This document shows, one piece after another, positions 1-6,740 of a stretch of 52,082 nucleotides of DNA. The notes under the pieces were generated by a model, which was not told the DNA's origin, searched no databases, and saw only the letters and a list, made by a program, of their open reading frames with translations. The first letter of the stretch is position 1; each line of letters opens with the position of its first letter. This DNA is from JAAYSA01 sp035367155 (GTDB lineage: Bacteria; Bacillota_I; Bacilli_A; RFN20; CAG-826): NCBI GenBank assembly GCA_035367155.1, contig DAOSJI010000007.1, positions 1 through 52,082 of the forward strand. The letters are read 5' to 3'. The translations under genes were made by a program, and so were the position numbers.

Positions 1-473
1 TCATAAGAATGAGATAACATTTCAGCAATCTTTCTATTCTTTTCATCTTTACTTCTTTTTAACATTGTTGTAAACATTTTTAAAAGAAGTTTAGAAGACC
101 AGCCCATTTTTGCATAGTTTAGTCCGCCAGAACAATAGAAGAACTTGATAAATGTTTTATCTTCTTTAGGAATAACCGCTTCTTTAAATTGGACTATATC
201 AGGATTATCCATTGGACTAGCACCAACACAAAAAAGGATTAGTTTTTTATCGTGCCATGATTTGGACTTTTTAAAAAACCATTTTGCATTAACGACACTT
301 GAAGCTTTAGCCCAGCCGCCAAAGATTATTGTATCAAAAGATGCAAAGTAGTCTTTCTTTTGTTTTTTCGCACTTTTTAGCTCAAGAATCTCGCCACCTA
401 TTTCTTCGTGTAACCAGGTAGCATATCTTTTCGTAAAACCAGTTTGTGATGTGTAAATTATTAATGATTTCAT
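1..473 (-). CDS. Flavodoxin-like protein, cut by the window edge
   Basis: The gene enters from the left edge; the start and first 157 codons are visible and no stop is reached. The start ATG (471-473) has a strong ribosome site, AAGGGGGG, just upstream. The N-terminus MKSLIIYTSQTGFTKRYA is the FMN phosphate-binding loop of flavodoxins (hydrophobic strand, then T-x-x-T-G-x-T-like). A second strand, DTIIFGGWAKAS (about residues 50-61), fits the 50s flavin loop, and LILFCVGASP (about 79-88) the next strand. This resembles the flavodoxin-domain proteins of Firmicutes related to HemG-type protoporphyrinogen oxidase, but no specific reaction can be assigned. Expected role: cytoplasmic FMN-binding electron carrier or oxidoreductase. 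Confidence 0.8.
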   Translation of the reverse strand, partial: MKSLIIYTSQTGFTKRYATWLHEEIGGEILELKSAKKQKKDYFASFDTIIFGGWAKASSVVNAKWFFKKSKSWHDKKLILFCVGASPMDNPDIVQFKEAVIPKEDKTFIKFFYCSGGLNYAKMGWSSKLLLKMFTTMLKRSKDEKNRKIAEMLSHSY

Positions 474-540
474 ATGTCCCCCCTTAAAATCAAATTATTT
501 ATACAATAAGTTCTATGTTAAAAATAGTTCAACTAAATAT

Positions 541-834
541 CTACTTATCCTCTTTATCTTTCTTAGTAATATTTACATTAACACCCTTTTCTTTGACGGA
601 TTTTTTAAGCTCTGTACTTGCTTTTTTCTCTTCAATAGTAGCATCCATTAATTCTGGACCCTTTTTAAGCATTTTATGTCTCATTACAAGACTATAAGTC
701 ATAAAGCCAATCACAAAAAGAAAGGCAATCACAAAAAGGATACCAAAAATGATAAACATAATCTCCATACGGTCAAAAGTTCTTTGAAATTGATCGTCTG
801 ATGATGTCATAAATATAATTAGATTCTTTAACAT
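541..834 (-). CDS. Small single-pass membrane protein, unknown function
   Basis: A 97-residue protein with a well-placed ribosome site (GAGG, 8 nt before the ATG at 834), so it is likely real despite its size. Residues about 24-50 form one long hydrophobic segment (IMFIIFGILFVIAFLFVIGF), probably one membrane span. The rest, about residues 52-97, is highly charged and Lys/Glu rich, ending KKDKEDK, and is likely cytoplasmic. I recognise no family. It is transcribed toward the flavodoxin gene, 67 nt away, and has its own likely promoter with a perfect dyad (869-887). Confidence 0.7.
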   Translation of the reverse strand: MLKNLIIFMTSSDDQFQRTFDRMEIMFIIFGILFVIAFLFVIGFMTYSLVMRHKMLKKGPELMDATIEEKKASTELKKSVKEKGVNVNITKKDKEDK

Positions 835-857
835 TTTTAATACCTCGTTTCGTAAAA

Positions 858-887
858 ATTATATCATAAATATGCATTCTGCATATT
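858..887 (-). promoter_or_regulatory. Promoter with an 8-bp-arm dyad upstream of the small membrane protein
   Basis: On the minus strand a perfect -10 box TATAAT lies at 863-858. Immediately upstream is the dyad AATATGCA-TTC-TGCATATT (869-887; arms perfect, 3-nt centre), placed where it would overlap the -10/-35 spacer. No good -35 is visible at 16-18 bp. Such a position is typical of a repressor operator, but the regulator is unknown. Confidence 0.4.
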
Positions 888-917
888 CAATTAGTTATTA
901 TTTAATAGTTTTTTACA

Positions 918-976
918 TTTATCGGCAAAATTACAAAATAAATTAAAACAAAATCATTATGATTTTTGCCGATAAA
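918..976. repeat. Long-loop inverted repeat, 13-bp perfect arms
   Basis: TTTATCGGCAAAA (918-930) and TTTTGCCGATAAA (964-976) are exact reverse complements separated by 33 nt of AT-rich sequence. The pair sits between the tRNA-Gly terminator and the promoter of the small membrane protein. It is not a standard terminator because the loop is long. Confidence 0.5.
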
Positions 977-988
977 TTTTTAATAAAA

Positions 989-1005
989 AACGGCTAAATG
1001 CCGTT
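989..1005 (-). terminator. Terminator behind tRNA-Gly
   Basis: Read on the minus strand: AACGGC, loop ATTTA, GCCGTT followed by a further run of T (plus-strand A run at 985-990). It starts 16 nt beyond the 3' end of tRNA-Gly. Confidence 0.7.
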
Positions 1006-1020
1006 AATTTTATAAAAAAA

Positions 1021-1094
1021 TGGAGCAGGTGACGGGAATCGAACCCGCGTATTCAGCTTGGAAGGCTGATGTTCTACCATTGAACTACACCTGC
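1021..1094 (-). tRNA. tRNA-Gly (anticodon TCC)
   Basis: The minus strand gives a full cloverleaf: acceptor GCAGGTG pairing with CACCTGC, D arm with AGTTCAATGGTAGAA, anticodon stem CAGCC/GGCTG-type with loop CTTCCAA (anticodon TCC), and a T arm with GGTTCGATTCC. The discriminator base and 3' CCA are encoded (TCCA at the 1021 end). It reads GGA, and by wobble other GGN, glycine codons. It stands alone, not in a tRNA cluster, between trxA and the small membrane protein gene. Confidence 0.97.
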
Positions 1095-1155
1095 ATAGCA
1101 CTAATGTGCTAGATAATAATATCAATTAAGGTTAATTTTGTAAAGATGGAAAAGA

Positions 1156-1177
1156 AAAAAGCACCGAAGTGCTTTTT
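1156..1177 (-). terminator. Terminator of the CPBP-traX-trxA operon
   Basis: A perfect 9-bp stem AAAAAGCAC/GTGCTTTTT with a TTCG tetraloop on the minus strand, followed by Ts. It overlaps the trxA stop codon. Confidence 0.85.
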
Positions 1178-1481
1178 ATTGCTTAATGAAGCGTCTTAAA
1201 GGTTCTTTAGCAACATAACCTACTTTAGTAGCGATTGGTTTTCCATCTTTAAAAAGAATCATTGTTGGAATTGAATAGACAGAGAAACGTCCAGCAACTG
1301 AAGGATGATTATCTACATTGACCTTTAAAAAGGTAACATCAGTTTCTTCCTTTGCTAGTTCTTCAAGAACTGGTCCAAGCATACGGCACGGTCCACACCA
1401 AGAGGCGTAAAAGTCTACTAAAACGGTTCCTTTTTCAATTGCTTTAGTAAAATCGTTAGAATTTCCTAGTTCAATTAACAT
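1176..1481 (-). CDS. trxA: Thioredoxin
   Basis: A 101-residue single-domain thioredoxin of normal length. The active site WCGPC is at residues 28-32, preceded by the typical strand VLVDFYAS. The cis-proline segment SIPTMILF follows at about residue 71 and the C-terminal KDGK...GY region is also typical. It should reduce disulfides in cytoplasmic proteins, itself reduced by thioredoxin reductase (not in this window). The start is fixed by TAGGAGG 8 nt upstream, 12 nt after the traX-like stop, so it is the last gene of a three-gene operon ending in a strong terminator. Confidence 0.96.
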   Translation of the reverse strand: MLIELGNSNDFTKAIEKGTVLVDFYASWCGPCRMLGPVLEELAKEETDVTFLKVNVDNHPSVAGRFSVYSIPTMILFKDGKPIATKVGYVAKEPLRRFIKQ

Positions 1482-1493
1482 TTTTTATTCCTC

Positions 1494-2339
1494 CTATATT
1501 AAGTATATTAGAGCATATATTATGCCTAAGATTATTAGATGAACAGGATAGAAAAGATAGTAGGTTACTCTCCACCACTTTGCTCTATAACCTAGTTCCC
1601 CGTTATAGAGGGCAAGAAGAGGAAGAGCAAGAAGGGCATATGTTTGAATATATGGTTCTACACCTGTTCTAAATGTCCATCTGCTTAAAAGATACCAAAA
1701 GAATGTCAAAATAAAAAGTAATATGCAACTATAAGCATTATTGACTTTTTGGGCAGTCATCGTATCGTTTAAAGATGCTTCAGGAAGTGAATATTTTCTT
1801 TCTATAAATCTTAGACTAGAGCGAGTAAAAATGTTCGCTAGATAAAATAAAAGAATAAGTAAATAACCATAGATCATATATTGAGGAGTAAAGGAAAGTA
1901 GAACGGTATTTGTAGGAAAGATTAAACTAAGCGTTGTTAAGGTAATTAGCACGATACTTGGAAGTAGCAAATATACATGTTTGTATTTTTTATGATGAAA
2001 ATATACTAGTATACTTGCTCCACCTAAAAGAGTTAAAAAGACATTGCCATGTATTATTAAATCTGGATTATATAGTAAAGGAATTGAAACGATTGCCTGT
2101 GTTATTAAATATAAGATAAAAAGTCTACCTAAATAGCGAAGTGGATTTTTAGTATGTTTGACTCCTTCTACAATAAAAAAGGCGAATATAACAAATGAAA
2201 GGCGCCCAACTGCTCTAAAAATATAATAGAGAATATAGTTATTAATAAAGAAAACTGCAACATGATCTATTAGTGACGCAAGTATAGCAATAATGCGCAA
2301 AATCGAGCTGTTTATTACAAAATAACGTTCTTTTTGCAT
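1494..2339 (-). CDS. TraX-family integral membrane protein
   Basis: 281 residues with eight or more hydrophobic spans. The opening RIIAILASLIDHVAVFF and, later, FRAVGRLSFVIFAFFIVEG are the signature N-terminal region of TraX proteins. In F-type plasmids TraX acetylates pilin, but chromosomal Firmicute homologues are of unknown role and no conjugation gene lies nearby. I chose ATG 2339, 4 nt after the stop of the upstream protease gene (translational coupling); a TTG at 2363 inside that gene is possible but has no ribosome site. Second gene of the CPBP-traX-trxA operon. Confidence 0.8.
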   Translation of the reverse strand: MQKERYFVINSSILRIIAILASLIDHVAVFFINNYILYYIFRAVGRLSFVIFAFFIVEGVKHTKNPLRYLGRLFILYLITQAIVSIPLLYNPDLIIHGNVFLTLLGGASILVYFHHKKYKHVYLLLPSIVLITLTTLSLIFPTNTVLLSFTPQYMIYGYLLILLFYLANIFTRSSLRFIERKYSLPEASLNDTMTAQKVNNAYSCILLFILTFFWYLLSRWTFRTGVEPYIQTYALLALPLLALYNGELGYRAKWWRVTYYLFYPVHLIILGIIYALIYLI

Positions 2340-2343
2340 GGTT

Positions 2344-3174
2344 TTATGATAGAAGTGTAGCAAAATAAGCTATAAAGTTATTATATACATGGGCAATAAT
2401 AGGAGTTTGTGGACCCTCATTTTCATAGGCATGTCCAAATACTAAACCCATTGACACATACTTTGGCAAGTTAATAATTTCAATCCAAAAGTCTCTACTA
2501 CCTATTGAGGAAAAAACCGAATAGTCGAAATGAATAAAACCAAAAATTAGTGCGGAAATTACTAAAGCTGCAATTTTATTCCACCGGCGTAATAAACTAT
2601 ATAAGCCAACGCGATATGTTAATTCCTCTACAATTGGACCAAGAAAAGGAATAAAGATAAACGAGGCAACCGGAGTAGCTTTAATTACTTCAACTACGAT
2701 TTGTTGATTAACATTATCACTTACTGGCCCAAAGATTAAGATTGAAATTGAGCCAATAATCATATTAATTCCCATACCAATAGCAAAATAGACAATACCT
2801 GCTAACCAAGGCCTTGCTTTTTTAAAACCTTTTAAAAGAGGTACTAATTGTTTGCTTACTGCAAGTATGCCGAACATTATTGCAAAAATTACAATATAGC
2901 GAATAAAATTTAAAAGACCAAGCGTGCGAGGCATTGAAAAGAAGGCGATAATTTCTTCTTGTTCTGTAAGACCTTTTGAAGCTTTTAAAATAATCGCAGT
3001 AAGTTCACTTACTAGACTAAGGCCAAAGTAACCTAAAAAGATAAAAACTAGGGCCATCCAAAGTGGAGCAATCCAAGCTTTTGAAGGCTTTTCATTTATT
3101 TTGCTCTTTGTTTCAACAACATCAGTTTCAATAATTTCTTTAGTTTCAATAATATCTACTTTATTTTCGTTCAT
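2344..3174 (-). CDS. CPBP family intramembrane metalloprotease
   Basis: 276 residues. After a charged N-terminal tail (about 1-32) come several membrane spans. The conserved CPBP (Abi/CAAX protease) motifs are all present: EELTYR at 183-188, FGFIH ending at His215, and HVYNN starting at His262. The two glutamates and the histidines form the metal site. Family members cleave substrates within the membrane, including prenylated proteins in eukaryotes and bacteriocin-related or regulatory targets in bacteria; the target here is unknown. It is the first gene of its operon. There is no Shine-Dalgarno site; a TATAAT box ends 6 nt before the ATG, so the mRNA may be leaderless. Confidence 0.88.
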   Translation of the reverse strand: MNENKVDIIETKEIIETDVVETKSKINEKPSKAWIAPLWMALVFIFLGYFGLSLVSELTAIILKASKGLTEQEEIIAFFSMPRTLGLLNFIRYIVIFAIMFGILAVSKQLVPLLKGFKKARPWLAGIVYFAIGMGINMIIGSISILIFGPVSDNVNQQIVVEVIKATPVASFIFIPFLGPIVEELTYRVGLYSLLRRWNKIAALVISALIFGFIHFDYSVFSSIGSRDFWIEIINLPKYVSMGLVFGHAYENEGPQTPIIAHVYNNFIAYFATLLS

Positions 3175-3180
3175 GAAGTT

Positions 3181-3186
3181 ATTATA
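3181..3186 (-). promoter_or_regulatory. -10 box 6 nt before the CPBP protease ATG (leaderless start)
   Basis: TATAAT on the minus strand (3186-3181) is followed by AACTTC and then ATG 3174. Transcription normally starts about 7 nt after the -10 box, i.e. at the ATG itself. There is no ribosome site and no clear -35. Confidence 0.55.
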
Positions 3187-3232
3187 ACAAAATAGCTTTA
3201 GAGAGAAACATAAAATGTTTATCTCAGCAAGT

Positions 3233-3238
3233 TATGAT
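3233..3238 (+). promoter_or_regulatory. -10 box just upstream of yigZ
   Basis: TATGAT lies 11 nt before ATG 3250 with no Shine-Dalgarno sequence between (AAACTTATTTT), implying a leader of only about 5 nt. Confidence 0.4.
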
Positions 3239-3249
3239 AAACTTATTTT

Positions 3250-3825
3250 ATGAAGACAATATTAGAAAACTATGTTACAGAAATTGAAGTTGAGAGATCT
3301 CGCTTTATTGCACTTTTGTATCCTCTTAAAAGTGAAGTAGAAGTTAACTCAATTCTAGATGAAGTAAAAAAAGAGTACCGTAATGCTCGTCATTATTGTT
3401 ATGCTTATCGTTTTAATGATAGTGAAAGAGCAAGTGATGATGGTGAACCTAAAGGAACTGCTGGTCGTCCAATGCTTGATCTATTACAAAAAAACGATCT
3501 ACAACATGTTTTACTTGTAGTAGTTCGCTATTTTGGCGGGACTCTTTTAGGTGCAGGAAGATTACTTAGAACTTATGTTGCAAGCGGAAAAGCCGTGTTA
3601 GGGTTAGCCACAATTGTCCCAATTCAAACAGTTTATAAGTATCAATTTAAAATTCAAGTAGATGAATTAGATGCGGTGTATAGTTTTGCAAATCTTCATA
3701 ATATTCCGTTTGATTCAATTTTTGGTGAAAAAAGTGTTGTTATAACTTTTAAATCAAATAAAGATATTACATCCTTACTTGAAGCAAATTTCTACGATAA
3801 ACAAATAATAAAAACGGAAGAATAA
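3250..3825 (+). CDS. YigZ/IMPACT family protein
   Basis: 191 residues, normal family length. The N-terminal domain has the signature R-S-R-F-I-A near residue 16, then ARHYCYAYRF and the hallmark ASDDGEPKGTAGRPML at about 61-76, followed by VVVRYFGGTLLGAGRL. The C-terminal third is the ferredoxin-like RNA-binding half of YigZ/YvyE. Bacterial members bind nucleic acid or ribosomes; eukaryotic IMPACT regulates the Gcn2 pathway. The biochemical role in bacteria is unsettled. It is divergent from the CPBP protease gene with 75 nt between the two starts and probably has an almost leaderless mRNA. Confidence 0.9.
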   Translation: MKTILENYVTEIEVERSRFIALLYPLKSEVEVNSILDEVKKEYRNARHYCYAYRFNDSERASDDGEPKGTAGRPMLDLLQKNDLQHVLLVVVRYFGGTLLGAGRLLRTYVASGKAVLGLATIVPIQTVYKYQFKIQVDELDAVYSFANLHNIPFDSIFGEKSVVITFKSNKDITSLLEANFYDKQIIKTEE

Positions 3826-3840
3826 TGACACATAGATAGT

Positions 3841-3860
3841 TTACAATTATATAATTGTAA
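3841..3860 (+). promoter_or_regulatory. Perfect 20-bp palindrome centred on the -10 box of the pepP-glpK operon
   Basis: TTACAATTATATAATTGTAA is its own reverse complement, with no spacer. The embedded TATAAT (3850-3855) is a plausible -10 for the aminopeptidase gene starting at 3894. A regulator bound here would block polymerase directly. Confidence 0.4.
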
Positions 3861-3893
3861 GGCAAAATAATATTGGTTAGTGAGGTAATAAAA

Positions 3894-5144
3894 ATGAGCG
3901 ATGTTTATAAAAGAAGACGAGAAAAATTAATTAATGAAGTCAATGATCATAGTATGATACTCCTTTTTAGCGGTGAACATCTAATAGCAACAAGTGATCA
4001 AAACTATCCCTTTATAATAAATAAAAATTTCTTCTATTTAACAGGTTTAGATATAAGTGAGGCTGCTTTACTATTAGTTAAAATTGATCAGGAAGTATAC
4101 GAATATTTATTTATTGAAGAATTTAATGAACTTCGAGAAAAATGGACCGGAAGAATGCTTCGTCCTAATGAAGCTACAGAAATATCTGGTATTAAAAACA
4201 TTCTTTATAGTTCGCAAATTGATAGTAAAATTGATGAGTTAATCGCTGCTAAATCTAGTTATGGTGATGTTAACCATGTCTATATTGATCATAAACATAA
4301 ATTTCTTCGTGCTAATCAAACACATGAAGAACTTGTTACCTACATTAAAAGAAAAGGCAAAAAAGGCCTTGAAATAATTGATGTCTATCCTTTTATTATT
4401 CGTCAAAGAATGATAAAAGATGATCATGAATTAGAGTTAATTAAAAAAAGTATCAAATTAACGAATAATGCCCTAAAAATGGTGTTAGATAATCTTCGTC
4501 CTGGGCTTCATGAATATCAAATAAGAGCAATGTTTGAATATGTCATTCGAGGTAAAAATGCTGATATTGCCTTTGATACAATAGTAGCAAGTGGATCAAA
4601 CGCAACGATTCTTCACCATGTAGATTTAAGTAGTAGACTCCGGGACGGACAACTTGTTTTACTTGACTGCGGAGCCTCAATTGATAAATATAAAGCCGAC
4701 ATTTCCCGCACGTATCCTGTAAATGGCGTGTTTAATCCTCTACAAAAACAAATTTATGAAATTGTTCTAGCCGCAAATAAAGCAGTAATTAATTTTATTC
4801 GTCCAGGCCGAACAATTGCGGAACTTCAAGCTTTTACTCAAGAGTTTTTTAAAGCGCGACTCGAAGAAGAAAAACTTTTAAAAGAAGGCGAAGAAGTAAA
4901 ACAATATTATTATCATAATGTCTCTCATCACTTAGGTCTTGATACGCATGATCCAGCCCTTCATGATGTTCCATTAGAAGAAGGTAATGTAATTACAGTT
5001 GAACCAGGTCTATATTTTGCTAAGTATGGAATTGGAATTCGTATTGAAGATGATGTTTTAGTTACTAAAAATGGTGCTACTAATTTAAGTGCTGAAATAA
5101 AAAAAGAAATTAATGAAATTGAAACTCTAATCGCTAAAAAATAA
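3894..5144 (+). CDS. Xaa-Pro aminopeptidase (M24B, aminopeptidase P type)
   Basis: 416 residues. The N-terminal creatinase-like domain (to about 170) is followed by a pita-bread metallopeptidase domain. The five metal ligands can be seen: Asp258 (LLDCGAS), Asp269 (KADISRTYP), His346 (HHLGLDTHD), Glu370 (TVEPGLYF) and Glu385 (RIEDDVLV). The enzyme removes an N-terminal residue preceding proline, in peptide turnover. I chose ATG 3894, 8 nt after a GAGG ribosome site, over an in-frame upstream TTG at 3873. glpK follows 15 nt downstream, so the two are probably co-transcribed although their functions look unrelated. Confidence 0.92.
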   Translation: MSDVYKRRREKLINEVNDHSMILLFSGEHLIATSDQNYPFIINKNFFYLTGLDISEAALLLVKIDQEVYEYLFIEEFNELREKWTGRMLRPNEATEISGIKNILYSSQIDSKIDELIAAKSSYGDVNHVYIDHKHKFLRANQTHEELVTYIKRKGKKGLEIIDVYPFIIRQRMIKDDHELELIKKSIKLTNNALKMVLDNLRPGLHEYQIRAMFEYVIRGKNADIAFDTIVASGSNATILHHVDLSSRLRDGQLVLLDCGASIDKYKADISRTYPVNGVFNPLQKQIYEIVLAANKAVINFIRPGRTIAELQAFTQEFFKARLEEEKLLKEGEEVKQYYYHNVSHHLGLDTHDPALHDVPLEEGNVITVEPGLYFAKYGIGIRIEDDVLVTKNGATNLSAEIKKEINEIETLIAKK

Positions 5145-5159
5145 GTTAGGAGTCTAGAT

Positions 5160-6635
5160 ATGAAGAAATACATTTTATCAATCGACCAAGGGACCACATC
5201 TACTAGGGCGATCCTTTTTGACAAGAAAGGTGAAATTGTTGCATCTGCTCAAGAAGAAATTGGCTGTTTTTATCCGCACGATGGCTGGGTTGAGCAAGAT
5301 GCAATCGATATTTGGTTAAGCGTTCTAGCCGTTATTAATGAACTTTTAATTAAAGCAAATCTAACGCTTAAAAATATCGATTGTATTGGTATTACCAATC
5401 AAAGGGAAACTGCAATTGTTTGGGATAAAAAAACTGGAATGCCAGTTTATAATGCTATCGTTTGGCAGTCGCGCCAATCGACGGCAATTTGTGATGCCCT
5501 AAAAGATAAACAAGAATTAATTCATCAAAAGACGGGCTTAATAATTAACCCCTATTTTAGTGCTAGTAAAGTTCGTTTTATTTTAGATCATATTAAGGAC
5601 GGACAAAAAAGAGCAGAAAAAGGTGAATTATTATTTGGTACTGTTGATACTTGGATTCTTTATAAACTAACTAATGGTAATGTTCATGCTACTGATGTTA
5701 GTAATGCATCTCGAACACTTTTATATAATATTCACACGCTTAAATGGGATGATGAACTATTAAGTTTATTTAATATCCCTAAAAAAATGCTCCCTAAAGT
5801 GTGTCCTTCTTCATATTTGTATGGTCTTAGTGAATTTTTTAATACATCAGTTCCTATTACTGGGATTGCTGGTGATCAACAAGCTGCTTTATTTGGGCAA
5901 ATGTGTTTATCGAAAGGTTCTTGTAAAAATACATATGGGACTGGGTGCTTCCTTTTAATGAATACGGGTAGTAAACCCGTAATAAGTAAAAATGGGCTAT
6001 TAACTACTATTGCTTGGCAAATCGACAATAAAGTAACTTATGCTTTAGAAGGTTCAGTTTATATTGGCGGTGCTGCTGTTCAATGGCTTCGCGATCAAAT
6101 GAAAATGATTTCTACTGCAGCAGAAAGTGAAGATGTTGCACTTTCTGTTACTACGAACAATCACATTTATATTGTCCCAGCTTTTGTTGGTTTAGGTTCT
6201 CCGTATTGGGATGATAAGGCTAGAGGCGCAGTTTTTGGGCTTACTAGAAGTGCTAATCGAGCACATTTTGTTCGGGCAACGCTTGAATCCATCGCGTTTC
6301 AAAGTAAAGATGTTTTTGAAGTAATGAAAGAAGAAACAGGCGTTGAACTTAAAACGATTAAAGTTGATGGAGGAGCAACTGCAAATAATTATTTGATGCA
6401 GTTTCAATCTGACATTTTAAATGCCACGATTAAAGTTCCACATATTCTTGAAACAACTGCTTTAGGTGTATGCTATTTAGCAGGATTAAAAACAGGCTAT
6501 TTTGGTTCAACAGCTGAAATAAGAAAAATCCATCAATATGACCGGCAGTTTAAACCTAAGATGAACGAAGTTGACCGTGTAAGAAAATATAAAAACTGGA
6601 AAAGAGCAGTCGCTGCTACTCGTCAATTTATCTAA
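5160..6635 (+). CDS. glpK: Glycerol kinase
   Basis: 491 residues, FGGY kinase family, normal length. The N-terminal phosphate loop DQGTTSTRA is at 9-17, GITNQRET near 79-86, the substrate strand WQSRQS about 102-107, and the ATP-domain motif GIAGDQQAALFG about 235-246, then NTYGTGCF. It phosphorylates glycerol to glycerol-3-phosphate with ATP. Ribosome site TAGGAG. No glpF or glpD/glpO lies alongside. The short loop before GIAGDQQ reads YGLSEFFNTSVP; in enterococcal and bacillar GlpK this region carries the histidine phosphorylated by HPr, and no histidine is seen here. Confidence 0.95.
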   Translation: MKKYILSIDQGTTSTRAILFDKKGEIVASAQEEIGCFYPHDGWVEQDAIDIWLSVLAVINELLIKANLTLKNIDCIGITNQRETAIVWDKKTGMPVYNAIVWQSRQSTAICDALKDKQELIHQKTGLIINPYFSASKVRFILDHIKDGQKRAEKGELLFGTVDTWILYKLTNGNVHATDVSNASRTLLYNIHTLKWDDELLSLFNIPKKMLPKVCPSSYLYGLSEFFNTSVPITGIAGDQQAALFGQMCLSKGSCKNTYGTGCFLLMNTGSKPVISKNGLLTTIAWQIDNKVTYALEGSVYIGGAAVQWLRDQMKMISTAAESEDVALSVTTNNHIYIVPAFVGLGSPYWDDKARGAVFGLTRSANRAHFVRATLESIAFQSKDVFEVMKEETGVELKTIKVDGGATANNYLMQFQSDILNATIKVPHILETTALGVCYLAGLKTGYFGSTAEIRKIHQYDRQFKPKMNEVDRVRKYKNWKRAVAATRQFI

Positions 6636-6642
6636 AAATTTA

Positions 6643-6671
6643 TAACTAATTTATAATATAAATTAGTTATT
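6643..6671. repeat. All-AT inverted repeat downstream of glpK
   Basis: ATAACTAATTTAT, spacer AAT, ATAAATTAGTTAT: 13-bp perfect arms, starting 7 nt after the glpK stop. It could act as a weak transcript 3' end or a binding site; there is no T run. Confidence 0.5.
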
Positions 6672-6716
6672 AATAATATAGAAAAAAATGCTTTTAAATT
6701 TGTAAAAAATCCTTTT

Positions 6717-6722
6717 ATAATA
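6717..6722 (+). promoter_or_regulatory. -10 box of the addBA operon
   Basis: TATAAT, 18 nt before ATG 6741; the ribosome site AAAGGA lies between. No strong -35 is visible. Confidence 0.45.
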
Positions 6723-6740
6723 TGAGTGAAAGGACTTTTA

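Noticed and set aside
145..351. 68-codon plus-strand open frame at the left edge
   Set aside because: It is antisense to the flavodoxin-like gene, which has a strong ribosome site and conserved motifs.
2340..2363. Upstream TTG start for the TraX-like gene
   Set aside because: It has no ribosome site and lies inside the protease gene; ATG 2339 just after that stop fits translational coupling.
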